Positions 49,406-58,491 of a stretch of 64,000 nucleotides of DNA are shown here, in pieces. Numbering within the stretch: the first letter of the stretch is position 1; every line of letters begins with the position of its first letter. Source of the stretch: AP-15 sp963736715. Lineage in GTDB: Bacteria > Pseudomonadota > Alphaproteobacteria > ATCC43930 > CGMCC-115725. Position numbers and translations under genes: made by a program. Location of the stretch: positions 186,001 to 250,000 of the forward strand of contig CAVTQA010000010.1 of the NCBI GenBank assembly GCA_963736715.1, written 5' to 3'. The notes beneath the pieces are model-generated. The model was not told the origin of the DNA, searched no databases, and saw only the letters and a program-made list of their open reading frames with translations.

Positions 49406-50749
49406 TCGGCAGGTCTCCTCGACAGCTCTGACGGCGCCGCGACGGGCTGGCTTGCTTCGCTCGCCGTCTATCGCGAGCCGCGGCTGATCGCGGTGCTGCT
49501 GATGGGGTTTGCGAGCGGGCTGCCACTCGCGCTGACCTTCGGGACATTATCCTTTTGGCTCTCGGAGGTCGGCGTCTCGCGCACTTCGATTGGCCTCTTC
49601 GCACTGGTCGGAATTTCCTACAGCCTCAAATTCCTGTGGTCGCCGGCAATCGACCGGCTGCCGATCCCGATCCTGACCGCCCGCCTCGGGCGTCGGCGCG
49701 GCTGGGCATTGGCGATCCAGCCGGCTCTGGCCCTCGCGATCCTGGCGCTCGGCTTTACCGACCCGCAATTCGATCCCGGCCTGACCGCGGTTGCCGCCGT
49801 GATCGTCGCGTTCCTGTCGGCGAGCCAGGACATCGTGATCGACGCCTATCGGATTGAGCTGTTGCGGCCTGAGGAGCAGGGCGCTGGCGCCGCCGCGACG
49901 CAATGGGGCTATCGCTTCGGCATGCTCGCCGCCTCGGCCGGAGCGCTCTACGCCGCAAGCTTTGGCGGCTGGAACTTCGCCTACGCGCTGATGGCCGGTC
50001 TGATGTTCGTCGGCATGGCCGCGGTCTGCTTTACCCCCGAGCCGGGAGGCATTCGCCCGCTCGAACCCTTGCCTGGTGATTCGCCGCTTACTCGGGTCGC
50101 AGCCTGGCTCGAGCGTGCCGTCGTTGCCCCTTTTGCCGATATGCTCGGCCGCCGCGGCGCGCTGGCGATCCTCTCCTTTGTGATCCTCTACAAATTCGGC
50201 GACGCGCTCGCCGGAACGATGTCGAACCCGCTCTACGTGTCACTCGGGTTCACCAAGCTCGAGGTCGCCAATATTGGCAAAGCCTACGGTTTTGTCGCGA
50301 ACCTCGCCGGTCTCGCCGCGGGGGGTGTCGTCGTGCTGCGGCTCGGCATTTTCCGGGCGCTCCTCGTCTGCGGCGTCCTACAGATGCTGTCGAACCTGAT
50401 GTATGTGCTGCAAGCCTGGGTCGGGCACGACGTGCCGACTTTGGCGCTGACCATCGGCGTAGAAAACCTGACCGGCGGCATGGGGTCGGCGGCGTTCGTT
50501 GCCTATCTCTCAGGCCTCTGCAACATCGCCTTCACGGCAACCCAATATGCTCTGCTGACCTCGCTTGCCGCGATCGGCCGCACGACGTTGTCGGCCTCGG
50601 GCGGCGCGCTCGCCGACATGCTCGGTTGGAGCCCGTTTTTCGTTCTTGCAACCCTCGCCTGCATGCCCGGCCTGTTCCTGCTCGCCTGGATCATGCGGTC
50701 GGAACCGCCGATCAGCCGTAGGAAAACAGCCGGCTGCGATGTCGTTTGA
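49310..50749 (+). CDS. AmpG-like major facilitator transporter
   Basis: A 479-residue membrane protein with about 12-14 helices. Family features: IAVLLMGFASGLPLALTFGT, LSFWLSEVGVSRTSIGLFAL, ASQDIVIDAYRIELL, and FGDALAGTMSNPLYVSLGFT. AmpG imports anhydromuropeptides from the periplasm for cell-wall recycling; other members carry siderophores or sugars. No other start codon exists before the first helix: the ATG at 49310 and GTGs at 49319 and 49328 lie in the repeat, giving about 50 non-conserved residues first. Confidence 0.85.
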   Translation: MGRVRWVAPNSRTAASPTSPRPSPPPRAEGENSAGLLDSSDGAATGWLASLAVYREPRLIAVLLMGFASGLPLALTFGTLSFWLSEVGVSRTSIGLFALVGISYSLKFLWSPAIDRLPIPILTARLGRRRGWALAIQPALALAILALGFTDPQFDPGLTAVAAVIVAFLSASQDIVIDAYRIELLRPEEQGAGAAATQWGYRFGMLAASAGALYAASFGGWNFAYALMAGLMFVGMAAVCFTPEPGGIRPLEPLPGDSPLTRVAAWLERAVVAPFADMLGRRGALAILSFVILYKFGDALAGTMSNPLYVSLGFTKLEVANIGKAYGFVANLAGLAAGGVVVLRLGIFRALLVCGVLQMLSNLMYVLQAWVGHDVPTLALTIGVENLTGGMGSAAFVAYLSGLCNIAFTATQYALLTSLAAIGRTTLSASGGALADMLGWSPFFVLATLACMPGLFLLAWIMRSEPPISRRKTAGCDVV

Positions 50750-51488
50750 GCCATGCGCGCGCCGCCGCGCTGTCGGGTGTCAGGCTCTCCACCAGGCGCC
50801 AAAAGCGCGGCCCGTGGTTCATCTCGGCGAGATGGGCCACCTCATGGGCGACTACATAGTCGATGACCGGTTCGGGCGCAAAGATAAGCCGCCAGCTGAA
50901 CGAGAGATTACCCCGGCCGGAGCAGCTTCCCCATCGGCTCTTCGTATCACGTACGCCGACCCGCGCCGGCTTGCGTCCGATACGTGCTGCGAGGGGACGC
51001 GCCCGGTGGGTGAACTCGACGCGCGCCATAGCGACGAGGTGATCACGCACACGGCGCTCAATATGCGCGGGATCGCCGCGCACCCGGATCTCGCCATCAC
51101 GGATCGCCACCGGCGGCGCTGCCGGGTCGTCCTCGCGCCGGATGCGATGGGGGATGCCAAGTACCGGTACGATGACACCCTCAACGAACCGCACCGGTTG
51201 CGGCAGTGCTGCGAGGCGGGCGGCGATCCATCCCCGCTTGGCGGCGAGAAACCGCAAACCATGGCTCGTCGGCACGCCCGGGGGTAGAATGAGCTCGACC
51301 TTGTGTTCGGCCGCATCGATCCGCAGCGCGATCCGTCGCGCCCGCGGGCTGACCCGGATCGAAACGCGAGCGTCGGAATCGTACACCGCCAAAGACTGCC
51401 CTCGGGGATCTTCGAGTTCCAATTCTCTAACCAACCCGCTGTGAATGGCGAGCCTAGCGCGGCGCGGCGTCCAGAAGTACGCGCACAC
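50712..51488 (-). CDS. YgjP-like zinc metallopeptidase (SprT/M48 type)
   Basis: A 258-residue protein of the YgjP group. The zinc motif is VVAHEVAHLAEMNHGPRFW (HExxH plus a third ligand). An N-terminal part with beta-hairpins (VSIRVSPRARRIALRIDAAE) and TKSRWGSCSGRGNLSFSW before the helix are usual. The biological substrate is unknown; some homologues act as metal-dependent hydrolases. It overlaps the convergent AmpG-like gene by 38 bases. Confidence 0.9.
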   Translation of the reverse strand: MCAYFWTPRRARLAIHSGLVRELELEDPRGQSLAVYDSDARVSIRVSPRARRIALRIDAAEHKVELILPPGVPTSHGLRFLAAKRGWIAARLAALPQPVRFVEGVIVPVLGIPHRIRREDDPAAPPVAIRDGEIRVRGDPAHIERRVRDHLVAMARVEFTHRARPLAARIGRKPARVGVRDTKSRWGSCSGRGNLSFSWRLIFAPEPVIDYVVAHEVAHLAEMNHGPRFWRLVESLTPDSAAARAWLKRHRSRLFSYG

Positions 51489-51560
51489 GGCGGTTTAGAG
51501 GCGCGGGTAGTGGTGCTTATAATCTCCGCTCGAGAGCATCCGGGTGCCGAATCGGTTTCG

Positions 51561-52886
51561 TCACGGAGGCTCGCGATCGATAAGATGGAGAAACGAGCCA
51601 AAGACGGAACCTTGCTGCAAACCGCAGGGTCCGAGATGTTCATCTGCCGCACCGAACACCGAAAACAGCGGGGGGGCGGTCCCTTGCCGTGTAATGGTCG
51701 CGTAGTGAAATTCGTGTCCCCGAAACACGGTACCGATACTGCCGAGCGGAGTACCGGCGCCCAAGGTCGCTCGTCGGTAACCAAGATGCAGCCGCCGTTG
51801 GGCAAAGCTCGTCACCAGCGGCAAGAGTCCCAACATCCGCCGATTGCGCCCTTCTCGATCGATCAGAGCGTCGCCGAGAACCATGTAGCCGCCGCATTCG
51901 CCATAGATCGCTACCCGTTTAGCCGCGGCCCGGCGGAGTCCGCTGATGAACGCCTCCGCTGATGCGAGCCGATCCGCCCAAAGCTCGGGGTAGCCGCCCG
52001 GCAGGTAGACGGCATCGGAGGCGTCGTCGGGCGGGTCGTCCGCGAGCGGGGAAAAGAACGAGAGCTCGGCGCCCTGACTGCGCCACCCTTCGAGCAGCGC
52101 GTGATAGGCGAAGCAGAACGCCTCGTCGCGGGCTACCGCAATGCGCTGACCCAGAGGCAGCACCGGGGCGGCGCTCGCCGCGGGCGCGAGAACCGAGCGA
52201 AGGGCCAAGCTCAACAGGCGCTCGACGTCGACTGAGGCGCCGATATGGTCGGCGCAGCGCTCGATGGCGGCTTCGGCATCGCCGTTTTCGCCTGCCGGCA
52301 CGAGGCCGAGATGACGCGACGCGAGAGCCAATCCCGGGTCGGCCGGCAAGGAGCCGAGGCAGGCGAGACACGGCAGATGCCGAGCCGCCGCGGCTGCGAG
52401 CAGCGCGCCATGGCGTTCGCTCGAAACCCGGTTGAAAATCACCCCGGCAAGCGGCACCGAGGGCTGATGACTGGCGAAGCCGCGCAACAAGGCGGCGACC
52501 GACGCGCCTTGGCCCCGCGCATCGACGATCAGCACGATCGGCCAGCCGGTCACGCGAGCGAGTTCGGCAGTCGAACCGGTCTCACCATCGTGGCCCGTTC
52601 CGTCGAACAATCCCATGACGCCTTCGCAGAGGACGATGTCCGCGCCGGCGTCGAGCTCGCCGACAAGCGCCGCGAGGGTCGCCGGCCGCATCCCCCAGAC
52701 GTCGAGGTTCAAACAAGGCTTGCTCGTAGCCGCAGCGTGAAAGGTCGGATCGATGAAATCGGGCCCGGCTTTCGCCGTCGCAATGCTCAGCCCACGCCGA
52801 AGCAAATGTCTCGCCAGACCGGCGGTAACCAAGGTTTTGCCGCTTCCGGAAGCGGTGGCAGCGAGGATCAGCCCGCGCCCGGTCAC
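51561..52886 (-). CDS. cobB: Cobyrinate a,c-diamide synthase
   Basis: A 441-residue amidotransferase that adds amide groups at positions a and c of cobyrinate in cobalamin synthesis. The N-terminal ATPase half has ILAATASGSGKTLVTAGLAR; the C-terminal glutaminase half has the nucleophile Cys in IYGECGGYMVLGDAL and a His in RGHEFHYATI. GTG 52886 overlaps cobA's TGA (GTGA), so the two are coupled; the frame is open further upstream inside cobA. Confidence 0.94.
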   Translation of the reverse strand: MTGRGLILAATASGSGKTLVTAGLARHLLRRGLSIATAKAGPDFIDPTFHAAATSKPCLNLDVWGMRPATLAALVGELDAGADIVLCEGVMGLFDGTGHDGETGSTAELARVTGWPIVLIVDARGQGASVAALLRGFASHQPSVPLAGVIFNRVSSERHGALLAAAAARHLPCLACLGSLPADPGLALASRHLGLVPAGENGDAEAAIERCADHIGASVDVERLLSLALRSVLAPAASAAPVLPLGQRIAVARDEAFCFAYHALLEGWRSQGAELSFFSPLADDPPDDASDAVYLPGGYPELWADRLASAEAFISGLRRAAAKRVAIYGECGGYMVLGDALIDREGRNRRMLGLLPLVTSFAQRRLHLGYRRATLGAGTPLGSIGTVFRGHEFHYATITRQGTAPPLFSVFGAADEHLGPCGLQQGSVFGSFLHLIDREPP

Positions 52887-53782
52887 AATGGCTTGCTGCG
52901 CTCTTGCCGCGCCAACGCGCCTACCCAATCGAGCGCGGCGCGCAAGCCCACCACTCGGCCGATGACGACGACCGCGGGAACCTCGATATCGACCGCCGCC
53001 CTTGCAATCTCGCCAAGCGTCGACACCAGCACCGATTGTGCGGGTGTGGTTGCCTTACTGATGATGGCCGTCGGCTCATCGGATCGCCGGCCGGCCTCAA
53101 GCAACCGCTCGGTGATTTTCTTTAGATGCCGCGAGGCCATGTAGAGCACGAGAACCGGAGCGCCCCGTGCGATGGCGTCCCAATCGAGGCTCCCGGGGAC
53201 GTCGCCGTCGCTGTCATGGCCGGTCAGGAAGGTGACCGCGGAATTGGTATCGCGATGAGTAACGGGGATCCCGGCATAAGCCGGTCCGCCGATCCCGGCG
53301 GTAATTCCGGGCACAATGCGAAACGGGACGCCGGCGCGAGCGAGCGCCAGCGCCTCCTCGCCGCCGCGCCCGAACACGCATGGATCGCCGCCCTTCAGGC
53401 GCAAGACGCGGTTGTTCGCCTGCGCCAGCCGGATCAGCCGCGCCGAGATGTCCGGCTGGCTCGGCGAGGGTCGGCCGCCGCGCTTGCCCGCATAGTCGAG
53501 CGTCGCGCCGGGCCGCGCCAAACGCAGGATGCGCGGATCGACAAGCGCGTCATAAGCGACGACGTCGGCGCGCGCCAGCGCGTGCAGCGCCAGAGCGGAG
53601 AGAAGTCCCGGGTCACCGGGACCGGCCCCGACGAGCCATACGCTGCCAGGTTCAAACTCCGGCAGACCGAGAAAGGCGCTGTCGATCACTCCGAGACCGC
53701 TTCCGGAAAAGACGGCGATCCCCCGTCCCTGCACGCGAGCAGAGGTGGCGGTGGGGCTGTCGGCATGCCAGAAGGTAGTCAT
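52883..53782 (-). CDS. cobA: Uroporphyrinogen-III C-methyltransferase
   Basis: A 299-residue SUMT, the entry enzyme from uroporphyrinogen III to precorrin-2. Motifs: VWLVGAGPGDPGLLSALAL, VVAYDALVDPRIL, and LRLKGGDPCVFGRGGEEALA for SAM binding, then PGITAGIGGPAYAGIPVTHR. ATG 53782 is used; a GTG at 53689 (VIDSAFLG) is an alternative that removes an unconserved N-terminus. It is divergent from cbiD by 27 bases, leaving little room for a cobalamin riboswitch. Confidence 0.93.
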   Translation of the reverse strand: MTTFWHADSPTATSARVQGRGIAVFSGSGLGVIDSAFLGLPEFEPGSVWLVGAGPGDPGLLSALALHALARADVVAYDALVDPRILRLARPGATLDYAGKRGGRPSPSQPDISARLIRLAQANNRVLRLKGGDPCVFGRGGEEALALARAGVPFRIVPGITAGIGGPAYAGIPVTHRDTNSAVTFLTGHDSDGDVPGSLDWDAIARGAPVLVLYMASRHLKKITERLLEAGRRSDEPTAIISKATTPAQSVLVSTLGEIARAAVDIEVPAVVVIGRVVGLRAALDWVGALARQERSKPL

Positions 53783-53809
53783 CCTAATCGGTTTTGCTAA
53801 GATCGGTTT

Positions 53810-54898
53810 ATGGCACCGGAAGTGAGCCGAGCGCTGCGCCGAGGTTGGACGACTGGCGCGTGCGCTGCCGCGGCCTCGCGGGCAGCCTTCGCGGCAATGC
53901 TCACGGGCCGGTTCCCTGATCCAGTCGCGATCCGTTTGCCGCGAGGGGGAACCGCGACCTTTCCGCTCGCCCTAGCGGAACTGACGGGTACTGTCGCCCG
54001 CGCCGGTATCGTCAAGGACGCCGGCGACGACCCCGACATTACGCATGGCGCGCTCATTATTGCCGAAACCGCATGGGCCGCGGCCGGCTCGGGCATCGGG
54101 TTCGTTGCCGGGGAAGGGGTGGGCACGGTGACCCGGGCCGGTCTTTCGCTCGCCGTCGGCGAGCCGGCAATCAATCCCGCACCACGCGCACTGATTCGCG
54201 ACATGCTTATCGATGCGGCTGCCGAAGTTGACGCGCCCCCGCCGGATGTGACTGTGACGATCGCGATCCCCGGTGGCGACCGCCTTGCCGAGAAGACGAT
54301 GAACGTGCGGCTCGGGATTGTCGGCGGGCTTTCGATCCTCGGCACCACCGGCATCGTCGTCCCCTATTCATGCGCATCGTGGATCCACTCCATCCACCGC
54401 GGGATCGATGTCGCTCGCGCCGCTGGCCTTGACCACATTGCGGCGGCGACCGGAGCGACCTCTGAACGTGCCGTTCAACGCCTTTACGACCTGCCCGACC
54501 ATGCCTTGATCGATATGGGCGATTTCGTCGGCGGTACATTGAAGTATTTACGTCGTCACCCGATCGAGCGGCTGACGATTGCCGGCGGTTTTGCGAAACT
54601 CGTCAAGCTCGCCGCCGGACATCTCGATCTGCATTCGGCGAGAAGCCGGGTAGATATCGCCTGGCTTGCCGGGATTCTTGGCGAACTCGGTGCCGAGCCC
54701 GCGACTCTGGCGACCGCGCGCACCGCCAACGGAGCGGCCGAAATCCTCGACGTTGCTGGCGACTTGCGGGAAACACTGGCCCGCGCCATCGCCGGGCGCG
54801 CGCGCGAGGTGGCGCTGGCGACAATATGCGGGAAGACCGCCGTCGAAGTTGCGATCGTTGACCGTCAAGGCGGCATCCTTGCTCGGGTCGGCACGTGA
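53810..54898 (+). CDS. cbiD: Cobalt-precorrin-5B (C1)-methyltransferase
   Basis: A 362-residue CbiD: RRGWTTGACAAAASRAAFAA near the start, VKDAGDDPDITHGALI, GEGVGTVTRAGLSLAVGEPA, and GGLSILGTTGIVVPYSCASW. It methylates C1 in the oxygen-independent (cobalt-early) route, so it indicates that this organism uses the anaerobic-type pathway at least for this step. GTGA overlap with the next gene (54895-54898) couples them. Confidence 0.95.
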   Translation: MAPEVSRALRRGWTTGACAAAASRAAFAAMLTGRFPDPVAIRLPRGGTATFPLALAELTGTVARAGIVKDAGDDPDITHGALIIAETAWAAAGSGIGFVAGEGVGTVTRAGLSLAVGEPAINPAPRALIRDMLIDAAAEVDAPPPDVTVTIAIPGGDRLAEKTMNVRLGIVGGLSILGTTGIVVPYSCASWIHSIHRGIDVARAAGLDHIAAATGATSERAVQRLYDLPDHALIDMGDFVGGTLKYLRRHPIERLTIAGGFAKLVKLAAGHLDLHSARSRVDIAWLAGILGELGAEPATLATARTANGAAEILDVAGDLRETLARAIAGRAREVALATICGKTAVEVAIVDRQGGILARVGT

Positions 54899-56250
54899 TC
54901 AGAGAGCGGCTCTTGATCCTGGGAGGGACCGGCGAGGCAGCGGAACTCGCCCGCGCTGCCGCAACTCGCTTTGGCGATGCGCTGGAGGTCACGACCTCGC
55001 TGGCCGGACGGACCGAACGCCCGCGCCCTCTGGCGGGCCACGTTCGCATTGGCGGCTTTGGCGGCCCGGCTGGGCTTGCCGCTTATTTGACCGAGCACGG
55101 CATTGGGCGGCTGATCGACGCCACTCACCCCTTCGCCACCCGGATCTCGGCCGCGGCTCACCTGGCTTGCGAGCGGGCGAGTGTCCCGCGGCTGGTATTG
55201 CGGCGCGCCCCTTGGCGCCGTCACCCGCTCGACCGCTGGATCGAAGTCGATAATGTCACGACCGCAGCCGCGATCGTCGATCGCACGGGGCGGCGCGCTT
55301 GGTTAACCCTCGGTGCCAGCGAGATTGCCGCCTTCACTGCCGCGACCGCGGTTCACTACCTGGTACGTCTCGTGGATCAGCCACGCGATCCCCTGCCGTT
55401 GCGCTCCTACGAGGTGATCGTGGGACGCGGGCCATTCTCTGTGGCGGAAGAGCGCAGCCATCTCGAGCGCCACGCGATTGATGTGCTCGTTTGCAAGGCG
55501 AGTGGCGGCGGGGCAACCGAGGCGAAAATTATCGCCGCCCGGGAGCGCGGTCTCCCCGTCATCATGGTTCGGCGCCCGCCACCCGAGCCCGGCGAAGGGG
55601 TGGACACGGTGGAGGAGGCGCTCGATTGGCTCGCCGGCTCCTACCGTTCCGGAGGCAAGAGGGGTGTCATGAAAACTCGCCTGATCGCCGTATTCTTGCT
55701 GGCCGCGCTCGGTACTCCTGTGCTCGGCTCGGCGGCGCATGCCGACGTCAGTATTTTCGGGGAGTATTGGGAGAACGTGGCGCGCGCAGCCAGCCAGAAC
55801 GATGCGGCCCGGGTCAGGTCGCTAGTAGCCAATGACGGGAACCCGAACCAGACCGACGCGGAGGAGCGCACCGGCCTGCATTATGCCGCAATGAACGGCA
55901 ATCTCACGATCATCGCAATTCTGATCAAGGCCAGCGCCAAGCTCGACGTCAAGGACAAGCTTGGCAACACACCGCTGCACCTGGCGGCCGATCGCAATCA
56001 AGTCGAGGCGGCGCGCCTCCTCCTCGATGTCGGCGCCCCGGTCGATGCGGAGAACAAGAACGGTATGACACCGCTAATGATGGCCGCCAATCGCGGGAAT
56101 ATCGATGTCGTATTGGCGCTGCTCGCCAAGGGCGCCAGCGTCAATAAGACTGATTTTACCGGTCGTGACGCCGCAGGATGGGCGCTGGAGAGCCACCGAC
56201 CGGCGGTGGTGCAGGCGATAAAGCGGGCGCAGACAGCGAAGCGGTCATGA
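54895..56250 (+). CDS. cobK: Precorrin-6A reductase fused in frame to an ankyrin-repeat protein
   Basis: One open frame of 451 residues. Residues 1-250 are precorrin-6A reductase (LLILGGTGEAAELARAAATR, DATHPFATRISAAAHLACER, LTLGASEIAAFTAATAVH, VCKASGGGATEAKI), which uses NADPH to reduce precorrin-6A. After DWLAGSYRSG the frame continues without a stop into MKTRLIAVFLLAALGTPVLG (residue 259 onward), a signal peptide, then three to four ankyrin repeats (TPLHLAADRNQVEAARLLLD, TPLMMAANRGNIDVVLALLA). A true fusion would tether CobK to the membrane; more likely the stop between two genes was lost, or both products are made. GTG start. Confidence 0.85.
   Translation: MIRERLLILGGTGEAAELARAAATRFGDALEVTTSLAGRTERPRPLAGHVRIGGFGGPAGLAAYLTEHGIGRLIDATHPFATRISAAAHLACERASVPRLVLRRAPWRRHPLDRWIEVDNVTTAAAIVDRTGRRAWLTLGASEIAAFTAATAVHYLVRLVDQPRDPLPLRSYEVIVGRGPFSVAEERSHLERHAIDVLVCKASGGGATEAKIIAARERGLPVIMVRRPPPEPGEGVDTVEEALDWLAGSYRSGGKRGVMKTRLIAVFLLAALGTPVLGSAAHADVSIFGEYWENVARAASQNDAARVRSLVANDGNPNQTDAEERTGLHYAAMNGNLTIIAILIKASAKLDVKDKLGNTPLHLAADRNQVEAARLLLDVGAPVDAENKNGMTPLMMAANRGNIDVVLALLAKGASVNKTDFTGRDAAGWALESHRPAVVQAIKRAQTAKRS
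55669..56250 (+). CDS. Possible separate exported ankyrin-repeat protein (internal start)
   Basis: ATG 55669 inside the CobK frame would give a 193-residue protein with a clean signal peptide (MKTRLIAVFLLAALGTPVLG, cleavage near AAHAD) and ankyrin repeats at about 60-190. AGGGG lies five bases and GGAGG 13 bases upstream, so independent translation is plausible. Ankyrin-repeat proteins of this type are exported and bind partner proteins. It shares the frame and stop of the entry at 54895-56250; the two should be read as alternatives or as two products. Confidence 0.6.
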   Translation: MKTRLIAVFLLAALGTPVLGSAAHADVSIFGEYWENVARAASQNDAARVRSLVANDGNPNQTDAEERTGLHYAAMNGNLTIIAILIKASAKLDVKDKLGNTPLHLAADRNQVEAARLLLDVGAPVDAENKNGMTPLMMAANRGNIDVVLALLAKGASVNKTDFTGRDAAGWALESHRPAVVQAIKRAQTAKRS

Positions 56251-56265
56251 GGGATGCGCCATAAT

Positions 56266-56958
56266 CTATAGTTTTTCGAATATGGCGCAGGTGATTCGGT
56301 ATTCGGCGACCAGCCAGTATAGCCGCGCCATCGAGCGCTTCCACCTTTCGAAGGACAGGAACGGCACGGGAAAGCGGCAAAAGTGGCGCAGCAGGATCCA
56401 TGGCCGCGCGCACACCGCGTCGCGATAGGACATACCAGCCCCAAGGATCAGGCCATCGAGGAGGCGAGCATCGGCAAACAGGTTGCCGAGCTCAGCGGGA
56501 CTGGGCCGGTACATCGTGTCGATCGGATCGCGGTGATAGGGATAACTGAACGGCACTGTGACAAAGACGAGCCCACCCGACGGCAGGAGATCGAGACAAT
56601 GCTGCGCCAAACTTCCGGGCTCCGGGACGTGCTCGAGCAGGTTGCAGCAAAGCAGCGCCTTTGGCCCAACCGCACCGAGCCGGCGGACATCGGCAGCAAC
56701 GGTCAGATCGGCCCGAATGTCGACGCCTGGTAACTCGCGCATATCGACATGGAATGTTTCGACGCCGCGGCTGCGCAGCGGACAAAACACCTCGGCTTCG
56801 ATCCAAGGTTGTACCGCCTTGCGCACCACGGCCGAGCTGCTGCCGAGGTTCAAAACGGGCGACAGACGCTCGGGCGGGAACGCGTCGAGCGCGCGGCGGA
56901 GCCAGCGGGCTTCGGCTTCGAACATCGCGATCTCGATCGCTCCCCCGGAAAGCGACAC
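56266..56958 (-). CDS. SAM-dependent methyltransferase-like protein
   Basis: A 230-residue methyltransferase-like protein. It has a Rossmann start with SPVLNLGSSSAVVRKAVQPW (motif I region), then VDMRELPGVDIRADLT, LLCCNLLEHVPEPGSLAQHC and SGGLVFVTVPFSYPYHRDPI. The glycine-rich loop is unusual (NLGSSSAV), so the catalytic state is not certain. An alternative start is ATG at 56925. Likely acts on a glycan or lipid acceptor as it neighbours a GT9 gene. Convergent with the cobK-ankyrin gene. Confidence 0.75.
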   Translation of the reverse strand: MSLSGGAIEIAMFEAEARWLRRALDAFPPERLSPVLNLGSSSAVVRKAVQPWIEAEVFCPLRSRGVETFHVDMRELPGVDIRADLTVAADVRRLGAVGPKALLCCNLLEHVPEPGSLAQHCLDLLPSGGLVFVTVPFSYPYHRDPIDTMYRPSPAELGNLFADARLLDGLILGAGMSYRDAVCARPWILLRHFCRFPVPFLSFERWKRSMARLYWLVAEYRITCAIFEKL

Positions 56959-57053
56959 GATGCCTCAATCCGCGATCCCGGCGAAAGAGTGATCTGCGTC
57001 ATCCGGTTTGCTTGAACGGCACACCCGGTCAAAGGCATTGTTCGATAAAGTTC

Positions 57054-58475
57054 GTGGCCATCGTCGTTTCTGTGCCTCAGTCTATCACTCCGTTGCCGCC
57101 TCGCCTCGACGCGAACGCCTTTCCAGCGGACACGCCACTCAACGCGTTTTTCACTTGGAACGAAGCGCATTATCTGCGTGATCGCCGGTATGTCATCGCC
57201 CGCGACATCCATAGCCTGCTACAAAGGTTTGAGGGCGAACCCGATGTCTGTCTCGCCCACCTGGCGTGCCGGCCGCTCATTAGCTGGCGCTCCGGCCAGC
57301 GAATCGGAGTGTCCCCAACCAGCGTCCGCGCCGCTCGCGAGCTTGTCGAGCGATGCCGATGTCCTCCAGCCGTCGCCGCCGCGAGCCGCCTCGTCTTTTC
57401 GTTGAAGGCCAGCATCGGCGCGGTCGATCCAGCCCTGCACGCCGCGGTATTCCAGGCTTTCGAAGATTTGGCGAGACATGTCGATCTGGACAGAGTGGCC
57501 CGCTTGCGGCTCTCCCGAAATGTGGCTTCGCGGCCAACACGGGAGATTCTGATCATCAAGCTCGGCGCGCTCGGCGATTTCATCCAGGCACTCGGCCCGA
57601 TGCCGGACATCCGGCGCCATCACGCGGGCGACCGGATCACCCTGCTGACGACCCCACGCTATGCCGAGCTCGCCGTACAAACGCAGTTGTTCGACGACAT
57701 TTTGATCGACCGTCGCCCAAAGGCGCTCGATCTCGAAGGCTGGTTCGCGCTCCGCCGCTCGCTGCGCCGCGGCCGGTTCGACCGGATCTACGATTTACAA
57801 ACCTCGGACCGGTCCGGCATCTATGCTTGGCTGTTCCGGCCGGGTCGAATGCCGGAATGGTCGGGGATTGTGTGGCGGTGTTCTCACCCGCATGCCAATC
57901 CGCAGCGAGACCGGCAGCACACGATGGACCGCCAGGCCGAGCAATTGCTCATGGCGGGAATTTACCCCGGCTCGCTCATGCCCTGGCTACCTGCCGCGGG
58001 ATCTTTGCCCGCAGCGCTCTCCGGCAAGCGCTTTGTCGTGCTGATTCCGGGCTCGTCGCCTCGCCATTTGGCGAAGCGCTGGCCAGCAACTCGCTATGGC
58101 GAGCTGGCGATAAAACTGAAACGCGCTGGCTACCTGCCTGTCGTGGTGGGTGTCCACGGCGAAGCCGATCTCGGCCGCATGATCCACGAGACTTGCCCCG
58201 ACGCCCTGGACCTCGTCGGACGTACCGACGTCGCAGCGCTTGCCGCTTTGGTGCGCTCGGCCGCGCTGACTGTCGGAAACGACACCGGCGCCACCCATGT
58301 CGCCGCCGCTGGTGCAAACCCGGTCGTTGTCCTGTTCTCGCGGGCCTCCGATCCAGGTCTGTGCGCGCCGCGCGGCAAACTCGTCCATGTCCTGGTGGAA
58401 CCCGATCTCGGCGATATCTCGGTCGAGAGGGTATTCGCCGCTTGCATGGCGATCCCCGCTACGGCAGGCAAGTGA
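57054..58475 (+). CDS. Glycosyltransferase family 9 protein
   Basis: A 473-residue protein; the C-terminal 310 residues match GT9 (ADP-heptose:LPS heptosyltransferase type): REILIIKLGALGDFIQALGP, FDRIYDLQTSDRSGIYAWLF, VVLIPGSSPRHLAKRWPATR, LTVGNDTGATHVAAAGANPV. The N-terminal about 160 residues are a non-GT9 extension (NEAHYLRDRRYVIARDIHSL and following) of unknown type. The start is uncertain: GTG 57054 is chosen, the frame being open far upstream. It probably adds a heptose or related sugar to lipopolysaccharide or another surface glycan. Confidence 0.85.
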   Translation: MAIVVSVPQSITPLPPRLDANAFPADTPLNAFFTWNEAHYLRDRRYVIARDIHSLLQRFEGEPDVCLAHLACRPLISWRSGQRIGVSPTSVRAARELVERCRCPPAVAAASRLVFSLKASIGAVDPALHAAVFQAFEDLARHVDLDRVARLRLSRNVASRPTREILIIKLGALGDFIQALGPMPDIRRHHAGDRITLLTTPRYAELAVQTQLFDDILIDRRPKALDLEGWFALRRSLRRGRFDRIYDLQTSDRSGIYAWLFRPGRMPEWSGIVWRCSHPHANPQRDRQHTMDRQAEQLLMAGIYPGSLMPWLPAAGSLPAALSGKRFVVLIPGSSPRHLAKRWPATRYGELAIKLKRAGYLPVVVGVHGEADLGRMIHETCPDALDLVGRTDVAALAALVRSAALTVGNDTGATHVAAAGANPVVVLFSRASDPGLCAPRGKLVHVLVEPDLGDISVERVFAACMAIPATAGK

Positions 58476-58491
58476 TCTAACCAGCGATATT

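Noticed and set aside
53783..53809. Possible cobalamin riboswitch between cobA and cbiD
   Set aside because: Only 27 bases; a B12 riboswitch needs about 200. None was seen in the neighbouring non-coding DNA.
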